11,235 nucleotides of DNA from Elusimicrobia bacterium RIFCSPLOWO2_01_FULL_54_10 (GTDB taxonomy: Bacteria > Elusimicrobiota > Elusimicrobia > 2-02-FULL-39-32), in assembly GCA_001799975.1 (NCBI GenBank), contig MGUQ01000050.1, positions 33,025 to 44,259 of the forward strand, in the 5' to 3' direction. Every line of letters starts with the position of its first letter. The first letter of the stretch is position 1. Below the pieces are notes generated by a model that made no database searches, was not told the origin of the DNA, and worked only from the letters and a program-made list of their open reading frames with translations. The position numbers were made by a program, and so were the translations under genes. Of the stretch, positions 1-7,188 are shown piece by piece.

Positions 1-175
1 CCACAAAATTGATTTCCGTGATCACATTTTGAATCGCCGCTTTCTCCTTGAAGGGAGACAACACAAAGAGCAGTGTGACCACAATGTGCGCCCCAAAGGA
101 TGATGTGAACGCCTTGCCCCAGGGCTCATGTTCTCTGACGGTGGGCAGGCCAGCGAGAGAATAGGAGAGCACCAT
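1..175 (-). CDS. tonB: TonB-like energy transducer, N-terminal part (runs off left edge)
   Basis: Fifty-eight codons are open from an ATG at 175 to the left edge, so only the N-terminus is visible. About 22 residues that would be cytoplasmic are followed by one hydrophobic segment (about residues 23-41), and the chain then enters what should be the periplasm. The membrane segment contains S26-x-x-x-H30, the Ser/His spacing conserved in the TonB and TolA transmembrane helix (Ser16 and His20 in E. coli TonB), which that family needs to couple to ExbB/ExbD and the proton motive force. The start lies 3 bases after the stop of the second exbD gene, so translation is probably coupled. The periplasmic spacer and the C-terminal domain that would separate TonB from TolA are outside the window. 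The family call rests on the single-helix topology, the SxxxH motif and the position after exbB-exbD-exbD. Confidence 0.72.
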   Translation of the reverse strand, partial: MVLSYSLAGLPTVREHEPWGKAFTSSFGAHIVVTLLFVLSPFKEKAAIQNVITEINFV

Positions 176-178
176 GGT

Positions 179-592
179 TCAGCTCGATTTGGGCGTTGTG
201 GCAAAAGCAATGCGCTTGGCCCCGAGCGCCTTGGCGATCTTCATGACGTCCTTGACGTCTCCGTACGAAATGCGTTCATCGGCGCGGATCAAGATGAAGG
301 AAATGCCGGAAGCTTTCATCACATTTTTGATTTCGCGCGACAAATCTTTTCTTGGAACCAGATTTTCATTCACGGCAAAGCCTTCATCCGTAGAAATGCT
401 CACGGTGATGTTTCCTTTGCTCTCGGCTTCCGCCGCCACCACTTGCGGCAGGCGCACCGGAACGAGCGTTTTTGTGAACAGCGGGCTCGTGACAAGGAAG
501 ATCAAGACCAGAACGAGGCAGACGTCCACCAGAGGCGTGACGTTGATCTCGCTGAAGCCGTCGTCATTTTCCCAATCGTTGACTGAGGCCAT
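179..592 (-). CDS. exbD: ExbD/TolR family proton-channel subunit, second copy
   Basis: This 137-residue protein has standard ExbD/TolR topology: a short cytoplasmic N-terminus, one transmembrane helix (about residues 20-38) and a periplasmic domain. The motif INVTPLVDV (16-24) carries the conserved membrane Asp (D23), equivalent to ExbD Asp25 or TolR Asp23, which takes part in proton flow in the ExbB-ExbD channel. The periplasmic domain ends with the family's SYGDVKDVMKIAKALGAK-type helix. The ATG at 592 was chosen over an upstream in-frame ATG at 670 because it gives the normal N-terminus, follows the previous exbD stop by one base, and has an AAGGA ribosome site at 600-604 inside the end of that gene. 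It differs clearly from the first copy outside the membrane segment, so it is a paralogue and not a recent duplicate. Exb and Tol types cannot be told apart by eye. Confidence 0.92.
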   Translation of the reverse strand: MASVNDWENDDGFSEINVTPLVDVCLVLVLIFLVTSPLFTKTLVPVRLPQVVAAEAESKGNITVSISTDEGFAVNENLVPRKDLSREIKNVMKASGISFILIRADERISYGDVKDVMKIAKALGAKRIAFATTPKSS

Positions 593-593
593 G

Positions 594-1016
594 TCAGTTT
601 CCTTCCACCAGAGACAGGTCTGTGGCGCCGTTTTGTTTGGCGATGTCGAGCACCCACACCACTTGCCCATGGGGCACCTCCCGGTCGCAGCTCAGCATCA
701 GCCGCTTGGTGGGAGAAATCTGGATCATCTGGCTCAACAGGGTGCCGAATAGATTATAAGGAACAAGGCGGTTCTGGGATTTTTCGTCTTTGACGAAAAT
801 CCCGCGCTGCGTCAGGCGCACCCTCACATTTTCCTGCGGGGTGGACAGCCCATATTGCTTTAAAAGCTGGTTGCGCACATTGATGCCGTGGATGATGGTG
901 GAGGGAAGCGCCACCATGAAGATGAGAACGAGCACGAGCGCGACGTCCACCAGAGGGGTGACGTTGATGCCCGAGTGCTCTACAAAATCATCTTCTGTTC
1001 CGATGTCCAGGGTCAT
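594..1016 (-). CDS. exbD: ExbD/TolR family proton-channel subunit, first copy
   Basis: This 140-residue inner-membrane protein has one N-terminal transmembrane helix (about residues 18-37) and a periplasmic domain. INVTPLVDV (17-25) includes the conserved membrane Asp, D24, expected to carry protons with ExbB. Its start overlaps the exbB stop in an ATGA arrangement (ATG at 1016-1014, TGA at 1015-1013) with no separate ribosome site, so translation is probably coupled to ExbB. The periplasmic part is the expected size. It contains a Gln/Asn-rich loop (STPQEN, about 58-63) and the usual closing pattern of VPHGQVVWVLDIAKQNGA (114-131). It shares little with the second copy beyond the membrane motif and this closing helix. 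Heteromeric use of both copies with one ExbB is an inference from the gene order. Confidence 0.92.
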   Translation of the reverse strand: MTLDIGTEDDFVEHSGINVTPLVDVALVLVLIFMVALPSTIIHGINVRNQLLKQYGLSTPQENVRVRLTQRGIFVKDEKSQNRLVPYNLFGTLLSQMIQISPTKRLMLSCDREVPHGQVVWVLDIAKQNGATDLSLVEGN

Positions 1017-1657
1017 TTTTTATGCCGTTTTGCGTTTCTGAAAAGAATGATGAGTTCGTGTCCCACCACCTCCAGCTCGCTGATGATTCTTTTGGCCTTG
1101 TTGCCGAAAATATTGTAACCCACCACGGAGGGGATGGCCACGCAGAGTCCGAGCGCTGTGGCCCAGAGCGCGGCCGCCACTCCGCTGGAAACCACGTTGG
1201 GCCCTGCCGCGCCGGAAGCCGCCAGGCCTTCAAAGGCCTCAATGACTCCGATGACCGTGCCCAGCAGCCCGACGAACGGGGCGATGGTGGCCATGGTTCC
1301 GAAAGCGGAAAGACCTTTGGAAAGCCGCTCTTTCTGCTTCATTTTCACAAGGCTGAAAATTTCCCTGAGTTCGTTTTCAGGCAGGTCCTGGTTGGAGATG
1401 GCGGTGCCCAGCAGGATGCGCAAGGGCGGGTCAGAGGCCCTTTGATTGCCCAGATCCGCAAGCATCTTGGTATCGTTGTTAGTGACGGCCAGGTGCACTT
1501 CGCTTAAGAGTTTCGTGGAATTGACGGTCATTTTTTTGAAGAACATGAACCGCACGATGGCCAGGGCCACCAGATAGACGGACATGGCGGCCAAAATGAC
1601 CGCAATGCCCAATCCGTACCAGCTTTGCAGACTTTGCATGATTCCATATGAGCTCAT
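1013..1657 (-). CDS. exbB: ExbB/TolQ/MotA family proton-channel protein
   Basis: This 214-residue protein has the three-helix layout of ExbB/TolQ: TM1 at about residues 15-37, a cytoplasmic stretch at about 40-115, TM2 at about 119-142 and TM3 at about 158-182. The most telling motifs are APFVGLLGTVIGVIEAF (126-142) in TM2 and the VAAALWATALGLCVAIPSVV region (160-179) in TM3, both typical of the MotA/TolQ/ExbB proton-channel family. ExbB pentamers surround ExbD and convert proton flow into motion of a TonB- or TolA-type partner. The start at 1657 is supported by a strong GAGGAGGA ribosome site at 1665-1672 with a 7-base spacing. The gene starts 19 bases after the TPR gene stop and overlaps exbD at its end. 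Length is near that of TolQ/ExbB. The Exb or Tol subtype is not resolved. Confidence 0.94.
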   Translation of the reverse strand: MSSYGIMQSLQSWYGLGIAVILAAMSVYLVALAIVRFMFFKKMTVNSTKLLSEVHLAVTNNDTKMLADLGNQRASDPPLRILLGTAISNQDLPENELREIFSLVKMKQKERLSKGLSAFGTMATIAPFVGLLGTVIGVIEAFEGLAASGAAGPNVVSSGVAAALWATALGLCVAIPSVVGYNIFGNKAKRIISELEVVGHELIILFRNAKRHKK

Positions 1658-1664
1658 AATGATA

Positions 1665-1672
1665 TCCTCCTC
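1665..1672 (-). promoter_or_regulatory. Strong ribosome binding site of exbB
   Basis: On the minus strand GAGGAGGA lies 7 bases before the exbB ATG, in the 19-base gap after the TPR gene. It is the best Shine-Dalgarno sequence in the operon. This suggests that ExbB is translated efficiently and independently of the upstream gene, as expected for the subunit needed in the largest number of copies. Confidence 0.75.
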
Positions 1673-1676
1673 AATT

Positions 1677-4600
1677 CTAGGGAAGCGGGTTCAAGCTGCT
1701 GGACAAAAACTCGATGCGCTTCTTGGCCGCGTTCACCCATTCCGCTTTTCCCCCGCTGACGCTGATTTTTTCATAGATCGCCAGGGCTTGTGCGATCTTC
1801 TTGTTGGTCTCATAAATAAAGGCCAGCTGTGCCAGGCCGGAGAGGCGGGCGTCGTTGGCCACGGGCTCCATGCTGATGAGCTTTTCATAGGCATCCGCCG
1901 CGGCGGATTTTTTGCCCGCGGCCTGATAACATTCCGCCATCAGGTTGACGGCCACCATCTCTTTTTCCTTGGTTCCGGCGTTCTTCAGCAATTCTCCAAA
2001 ACATTCCGCCGCTTCCTTGTTTTTTTTCGCCTTTTTAAGGAAAAGCCCCGCGCTCATCCAGGCCTCGCGCGCCTGCTCCGGATCCTTGGCCGCTTTGGCG
2101 AACCTGGCATAGGCCCGGCCGGCGTTTTCCGTTTGTCCAAGGTTTTCGTAACAGACTGCGATGTTGAAGAGCAGATTGGCCTTCAATTCCGGCGAGAGCT
2201 TGCGGTCCACGGCAAACTGGAACGATTCCAGGGCTTCCTGATATTTTTCCCTGGCGAAGAAAAGGCTTCCCAGGCGGAAAGCGGCGCTCACAGCGCCCGG
2301 CCTTGAAGAAAAGTTCTTGATCATGTTGCGATATTGGATGACGGCTTTCTCGGCAAGGCCGGCGTTCTCATAGGCCTGGCCCAGGGCATATTCCGCTTCG
2401 GGAACGAGCGGATCATTGGGATAATCGCGGATGAACTGCTCCATTTCGGAGGCGGCCAGGTTCCATTTTTTCTGCTCCATGGCCATGTCGCCCAGCTTGT
2501 AGCGGGCGCTGGGCGCAAAGGGGCTTTGGGGAAATTTTGAGAGGAACTGGGCGATCTTATCCGGGTCTCCGTGCGCGCCGCGGCGGTAGTAAATCATTTC
2601 CAGCTGTTTATTGGCGTCCAGGGCATTTTCAGACCCCGGAAATTTTTCAATGAAGCCGGGATAGATCTTGATGGCTGTTTCGTCGTCTTTGCCGTTGAAA
2701 TAAGACTGCAGTTCCTGCCAGAATGCCGTTTCAGTGTATTTGGAATTGGGCCAGCGCTCCCTGAAGTTGCGGAAGGATTTGGCCGCTTCCGAAAATTTTC
2801 CGGCTTTGAAGTATAGCGAGCCGATGTGCAGGTGCGCCTCCAGAGCCAACGGGTGGTCAGGATATTTTTTGATGCATGCCGTCCATTCTTCGATGGCGGA
2901 CCCGAAAACGCCCTTTTGGTGAAATGAAAGGCCGATGAGAAACTTCGCTTGCGGCGCCCGGGCATGGGCCGGGTTTTTGGCGGCAAAATCCGCCAGGCGG
3001 GCGAGAGCTTTGTCAAAATCTTTCTGGTTGAAATAGCTCACGGCCGCGAGAAACTTGGCGTGGGTGCGGATTTCGGCGTCAGCCAGCTTGTGCTCCGCGA
3101 GCGTCTCCGCTTTTTCCCTGGCCTTGTCATACTCTTGGGTTTCAAGCAGGCTCCAGGCCAGGTGCAGCTGCGCGCTGGCAAAGAGCGGGTGATCGGTGAA
3201 ATTGACGGATATTTTTTCAAAATAAGGGACCGCGTCCTTAAAACGGTCCAAATCAAAATAGGCTTTGCCGATCAGAAAATAGGACTGGGCCCTCCAGTAA
3301 ACGCTGGCTGAGGAGTATGAACCTTCCAAAATTTTCAGGCAGGCGTTTGAGGCCGTGATCAGGCGGTCCAGGAGGCCGGCCTTGTTGTAAGACACCGCCA
3401 TCAGGGCCAGAGAGGCTTCCGAAATGGCGCTGTAGGGATACTTGATCAGGCCGGACTCAAACTGCCTGCCGGCGTCATCCCACTTTTCCAGTTCATAGAG
3501 CCGCACGCCGCGCAGGAACTGCCCGAAAGCCATGGGCTGGCTCGCGGGATATTTTTCTTCAAGCAATTTCAGGGTTTCATCCTGCGCCTGAAAATTTTTG
3601 AGCTGCCGTTCGCACCAGGCTTTGCGCAGAAGGGCCGCGGCGCAAAGGTCCGGAAAGTCTCCCGGGGCGGCCACTTTGGCAAACAAGCTCGCTGCTGCGC
3701 TATTGTTGTCCTGCAACATGAGGGCAGAGGCTTTCACAAAGAGCGCGTAGACATCCGTTCCTTTGGGCGGGGACGACTGCAAGACCCTGTCCGCTGTCCG
3801 GACCGCCTCGACATATTTTCCCGTGAAAAGGAGACATGTGGCCTGCCGCAAAGTGGCGTAAAGCGCCAGGCTGCTGGAAGGAAACTGGCGCACAAAATTT
3901 CCGAATTCCGCCGCGGCCAGGTTGTAATTCATCTTCTGGAGAAATCCTTCGGCTTTCAGATAGGATGCGGACTCCAGATACACGCCCTGCTTGGTGAATT
4001 CAAAATTTTGCAGGGAGGCCACGGCGGTGTCGTAAAGTTTGAGAGAAAAAAGCGATAGCGCCCTGAAATAGGCTCCTTTGCTGGAAACAACGCCTTCCAA
4101 AATCTGTGCGCAGCGGTCATATTCCTTAATATGGTAGAGGGTCACGCCGTAATTTTCCTTCACCCGCTCCATCGCGGCAAAGTTGGAATAGCCGCCGGTG
4201 AGGGATCTCCACATTTCGTCCGCCCGGCCCCATTCGCCCCCGCGCATATAAAGGAGAGCCAGAAACTCCATGGCGTTGGGTTTCAGGGAGGACGTCGGGT
4301 GGTCGCGGATCACCTTTTCCCAGGCGGACTGCGCGGAATTGTAGGCTTTGAGATTGTAATAACATTCCCCCAGGCGGAAATTGGCGCTGTCCGACAATTC
4401 GTGGCCGGGAAAGTTTTGAAGGAATTTTTCAAACAGGGCGGCGGACTGCTGGAATTTCTCGGCCGTGAATTCCCGCTCCGCCAGCAGATAATGCGCGTTG
4501 ACCGACTTGGGATAACTGGGATAGAGTTTGATGAACTTGTTGGCCAGCCCCAGAGTTTCCTGGGAATTCAAATTCACTCTCGCCTGGGAGCTCAGCTCAG

Positions 4601-4709
4601 ACCAGAGTTTTTCTTCCGGAGTTTGAACGGAAGGAGGCGGCGCTGTCTTGGCGGCCGAAGCCGAAAGAAGCGCCATGCCCAGAATAAGCAGCCTTGCGGT
4701 TTTGCTCAT
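1677..4709 (-). CDS. Large periplasmic tetratricopeptide (TPR) repeat protein
   Basis: This 1010-residue protein consists of a Sec signal peptide (MSKTARLLILGMALLSASAA, about residues 1-20) followed almost entirely by helical TPR-type repeats. At least fifteen can be seen by eye. Typical units include the LAEREFTAEKFQQSAALFEK, KAYFDLDRFKDAVPYFEK, IGSLYFKAGKFSEAAKSF and LGQAYENAGLAEKAVIQY stretches, and many repeats end in FP or YP plus a small residue. No lipobox cysteine follows the signal peptide, so it is probably soluble in the periplasm and not a lipoprotein. The ATG at 4709 was preferred over an in-frame TTG at 4748 because it begins the signal peptide exactly and lies 13 bases after the upstream stop; the ribosome site is weak. 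TPR superhelices bind proteins, so a scaffold between the outer-membrane barrel encoded before it and the ExbB/ExbD/TonB proteins after it is the natural inference. BamD and CpoB (YbgF) are much smaller TPR proteins of the same compartment. Confidence 0.9.
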   Translation of the reverse strand: MSKTARLLILGMALLSASAAKTAPPPSVQTPEEKLWSELSSQARVNLNSQETLGLANKFIKLYPSYPKSVNAHYLLAEREFTAEKFQQSAALFEKFLQNFPGHELSDSANFRLGECYYNLKAYNSAQSAWEKVIRDHPTSSLKPNAMEFLALLYMRGGEWGRADEMWRSLTGGYSNFAAMERVKENYGVTLYHIKEYDRCAQILEGVVSSKGAYFRALSLFSLKLYDTAVASLQNFEFTKQGVYLESASYLKAEGFLQKMNYNLAAAEFGNFVRQFPSSSLALYATLRQATCLLFTGKYVEAVRTADRVLQSSPPKGTDVYALFVKASALMLQDNNSAAASLFAKVAAPGDFPDLCAAALLRKAWCERQLKNFQAQDETLKLLEEKYPASQPMAFGQFLRGVRLYELEKWDDAGRQFESGLIKYPYSAISEASLALMAVSYNKAGLLDRLITASNACLKILEGSYSSASVYWRAQSYFLIGKAYFDLDRFKDAVPYFEKISVNFTDHPLFASAQLHLAWSLLETQEYDKAREKAETLAEHKLADAEIRTHAKFLAAVSYFNQKDFDKALARLADFAAKNPAHARAPQAKFLIGLSFHQKGVFGSAIEEWTACIKKYPDHPLALEAHLHIGSLYFKAGKFSEAAKSFRNFRERWPNSKYTETAFWQELQSYFNGKDDETAIKIYPGFIEKFPGSENALDANKQLEMIYYRRGAHGDPDKIAQFLSKFPQSPFAPSARYKLGDMAMEQKKWNLAASEMEQFIRDYPNDPLVPEAEYALGQAYENAGLAEKAVIQYRNMIKNFSSRPGAVSAAFRLGSLFFAREKYQEALESFQFAVDRKLSPELKANLLFNIAVCYENLGQTENAGRAYARFAKAAKDPEQAREAWMSAGLFLKKAKKNKEAAECFGELLKNAGTKEKEMVAVNLMAECYQAAGKKSAAADAYEKLISMEPVANDARLSGLAQLAFIYETNKKIAQALAIYEKISVSGGKAEWVNAAKKRIEFLSSSLNPLP

Positions 4710-4722
4710 ATCTTTTGACAGT

Positions 4723-7149
4723 CTAGTAGAAGTCAGCCGTCCATTCAAGGCCTAACCTCCAAATTTCAGGATCCGACAGATTTGCGTTCAAACTGGTGCG
4801 GGTATAAAAGAGATTGAGCATTTTGTTCTTCCCCGCCTGGCGCCCCACGCGAACATGCGCGGTGTGAAGCACGTCCTCCTCCAAAAAATATTTGGGCTGG
4901 ATCTCATATTGCAGGTTGGAGCGGAACTTTTTGTATTGGACGATGATTTTGGAGAGGGATTCCCAGCGCATTTTATTGACGGTGTTGTAATAAATTTGTG
5001 TGAGCTCCTGTCCGGCGGAAATCTGCACGCCCGGCCGCAGGATTTGGTAATTGATCCGGCCGCCATAAGAGCGCCGGAAAAGCAGGAGAGAGGACGTCCA
5101 CTGGGAGGAGAGCGTGGACCCAAATCCCAAGGAATCCCGCCCGATATAGCGCGTATAATCGAAACTGCCGTCCCAACGCCTGCCAAAAAGCTTGGAGTTG
5201 AAGTGGGTGGCCGTGAATGAATAAGCATTTTGGCTGAACAACAGCGAGTTTCCCAGGAACGCGAAAGTGTTCTCGGTCTTCAAAATGCCGGGACGGTTGG
5301 ATTCGCCTATGACTTCATGGCGGAATTCGCCGAACACTTTCCAAATGCGGTTGAAATCCCAATAGGGCGCGGCGCGGTAAATGGTTTTGTCCTGATAGCG
5401 CAATGGATTGCCGATGGATTTGTAGCGGGGGCCCACGCGCTCAAAACTGAAATCCACGCGCCGGGCGCGGCTTCCCACCACCGCGCGGGCTTTCACATCG
5501 TGGTCCACCGTCCAGGGCCGCAGCGCCGAGTCTTCGCGGTAATGGCTGAGCGCGAAGGTGAGAGAGGCCTGGAGCATGTCTTGCAGCATATAATTGACGT
5601 CTGTGAGGGTGGTGGAATGCTCCTGGGTGAGAAAATCAGAGATAAGGGACCTTTCTTCCCCCGCGCTGGCGGAAATGTCCAGGTCCGATCCCAGAAGCTC
5701 GGCCAGGAAATCGTCCACATGGTATTCCGATGAAATTTCCTTGGTTTCGTTTGAAAAATGATAATGTTCGATGTTGACGCCGAGTTTTTGAGTGGACGAA
5801 AAATCCCACCGGGCCTGCGCCGCACCCCCGGCCATGCGTTGGCGGAAGTCCACGGTCTGGCTGAACAAGGAAGAAGACATGAACATGGTGAAGTCATGCT
5901 GGCCGTAAAACATGCGGAAATCCATTTGAGGATTCTTGTCGCCGTCCCCATAATGGTCTGTGGAATGGCTCAGAATGGCCTGGTCCATGCTGTCAAACTG
6001 GTTGTTTAAGCCGCCGAATGTGACATATTCCCGCGCGCCCTTGACGTGAAGCAGAGGAAATCCCCACTCCACGGTGCCGTTGACCAGTTGGGATTCTTGC
6101 CCCAGCTTTTCAAAAAGCCCGCGGGTTTCCAGGGGCGCTTTGAACAGGCTGCCTGTTGCGCCCACGAGAGTTTCTCCGCTCACCCTGCCAAATCCCTTGG
6201 TGCCGGGATCGATGGGATCGTTGGTCAGAAAATCCCTCACAGATTCGTAGGCTTGGTCATGCTGGGCTGAATGCGTGGGCGCGGGTTCCTGGTAATAGAC
6301 GGAGACCCGCTCGACGTCGACCTTGAATTTTTCGGGCTCATAACCCATGAGCTGGACATCGGCGGGCTCCAACTCTTTAAGCCGGCCATAGAAAGCGGAG
6401 ACAATGAGTTTTTTGCTGGAGTTGTTCCAGGTGGCGTTCAAGCCGAAAACCTGCTCAATGGACGCCAGGCTGATGTGCGGTGAGCCGGACAAGAGAAGAA
6501 CAGGGTCTTCCAGGATCCTGTAAGGGTCCTGCCTTTTATAAACCCGCTTCTCCCCCACGCGCAACTCGAGAATGGAAAAATCCGGAAGAACCAGATTGAA
6601 CCGGTTGGTCTGAGCGGAATAAACGACAACCCCAAGTGCATCGGCAAGGGATTGTACATCTACCCAGAGCTTTTGGTTTACCATGCGGTGTTTCACGGGG
6701 ATCTCACGGAACTCCCCTCCCCTCCTGGCATACTCGGATGACGCGGGGCTCAAAACCTTTCTCTGAAGGTGATAAACAAAATCCTGGCGGAAGAGAGTTT
6801 TAAGGGAAGCCAGGGAAACATAAGCAATCCCATTTAAAACCAGAGGACTGTCCTTGAGGGAGCGTTTTTTTAAGGTGCCTTTTTCCCTGGATAGGTATGT
6901 GGAATCATACAGGTTGAGGGTGACATTGAATTTGGGGAATTTGAAAGCCACGCCGGAGGCTACAGTTGTGGCTTTGGCTCCAAGGCCCTCGGCAACCTTG
7001 ACGGCATCTACATACAGGTTGCCGTTCTTTTCAGCCGCCGGGATGGAAAAAGTGTCGGATGAAACCACAAGGTCGATTGTCATCTGAGCATCGGCCTTGT
7101 GGTTGAGCAGCAAGCTCCACGCTAGCAGAATGAATGCGCGCTTTTTCAG
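4723..7149 (-). CDS. Probable outer-membrane beta-barrel protein with N-terminal copper-amine-oxidase-N-like repeats
   Basis: About 808 residues if translation begins at the CTG at 7149. The first 22 codons from there read as a good signal peptide: basic KKR, hydrophobic AFILLAWSLLL, and an ADA|Q cleavage site. Residues about 30-255 hold four related half-units with the pattern of a Val/Leu strand, NG, YVSLxSL, a hydrophobic ALG-like turn and a closing strand (for example LVLNGIAYVSLASL and LWVDVQSLADALGVVV). This resembles the copper amine oxidase N-terminal 'stalk' domain. From about residue 320 to the end there are many short alternating strands rich in Tyr, Phe, Trp, Arg and Ser, and the protein ends in aromatic residues (ADFY), as outer-membrane barrels do. 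No TonB-receptor plug is evident. No ATG or GTG precedes the signal region; a TTG at 7113 or an ATG at 7083 would lose it. A promoter lies directly upstream, and the TPR gene begins 13 bases downstream. The function is unknown. Confidence 0.78.
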   Translation of the reverse strand: MKKRAFILLAWSLLLNHKADAQMTIDLVVSSDTFSIPAAEKNGNLYVDAVKVAEGLGAKATTVASGVAFKFPKFNVTLNLYDSTYLSREKGTLKKRSLKDSPLVLNGIAYVSLASLKTLFRQDFVYHLQRKVLSPASSEYARRGGEFREIPVKHRMVNQKLWVDVQSLADALGVVVYSAQTNRFNLVLPDFSILELRVGEKRVYKRQDPYRILEDPVLLLSGSPHISLASIEQVFGLNATWNNSSKKLIVSAFYGRLKELEPADVQLMGYEPEKFKVDVERVSVYYQEPAPTHSAQHDQAYESVRDFLTNDPIDPGTKGFGRVSGETLVGATGSLFKAPLETRGLFEKLGQESQLVNGTVEWGFPLLHVKGAREYVTFGGLNNQFDSMDQAILSHSTDHYGDGDKNPQMDFRMFYGQHDFTMFMSSSLFSQTVDFRQRMAGGAAQARWDFSSTQKLGVNIEHYHFSNETKEISSEYHVDDFLAELLGSDLDISASAGEERSLISDFLTQEHSTTLTDVNYMLQDMLQASLTFALSHYREDSALRPWTVDHDVKARAVVGSRARRVDFSFERVGPRYKSIGNPLRYQDKTIYRAAPYWDFNRIWKVFGEFRHEVIGESNRPGILKTENTFAFLGNSLLFSQNAYSFTATHFNSKLFGRRWDGSFDYTRYIGRDSLGFGSTLSSQWTSSLLLFRRSYGGRINYQILRPGVQISAGQELTQIYYNTVNKMRWESLSKIIVQYKKFRSNLQYEIQPKYFLEEDVLHTAHVRVGRQAGKNKMLNLFYTRTSLNANLSDPEIWRLGLEWTADFY

Positions 7150-7159
7150 CTTGATTCAG

Positions 7160-7188
7160 ATTATATCTATCTGTAATGGCCGCGTCTA
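7160..7188 (-). promoter_or_regulatory. Candidate sigma70-type promoter of the envelope operon
   Basis: On the minus strand a perfect TATAAT box occupies 7165-7160. Exactly 17 bases upstream is TAGACG (7188-7183), which matches 4 of 6 positions of the -35 consensus. The -10 box begins two bases after the stop codon of the upstream 251-residue gene. Transcription would begin near 7153-7150, almost on the CTG proposed as the start of the barrel protein, so the message would be leaderless or nearly so. This is seen by inspection only. Confidence 0.5.

Noticed and set aside
593..670. An upstream in-frame ATG for the second exbD, adding 26 residues
   Set aside because: The extension lies inside the first exbD gene, has no normal ExbD character, and the ATG at 592 has its own ribosome site.
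1584..2306. A plus-strand frame of 240 codons, and similar ones at 4131-4718 and 5230-5733
   Set aside because: These lie opposite the TPR and barrel genes, which have far better protein features. Long antisense frames are common with this codon use.
4710..4748. A TTG start for the TPR protein 13 codons upstream
   Set aside because: It would place a polar extension before a clean signal peptide and overlap the barrel gene.
7156..7158. A readthrough or selenocysteine TGA joining upstream codons to the barrel gene
   Set aside because: The codons before it in that frame belong to the end of the secreted-protein gene in another frame and show no protein character. No hairpin like a SECIS element was seen.
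7113..7167. A terminator between the secreted-protein gene and the barrel gene
   Set aside because: No stem with a following T-tract is present on the minus strand, so some readthrough into the envelope operon is possible.
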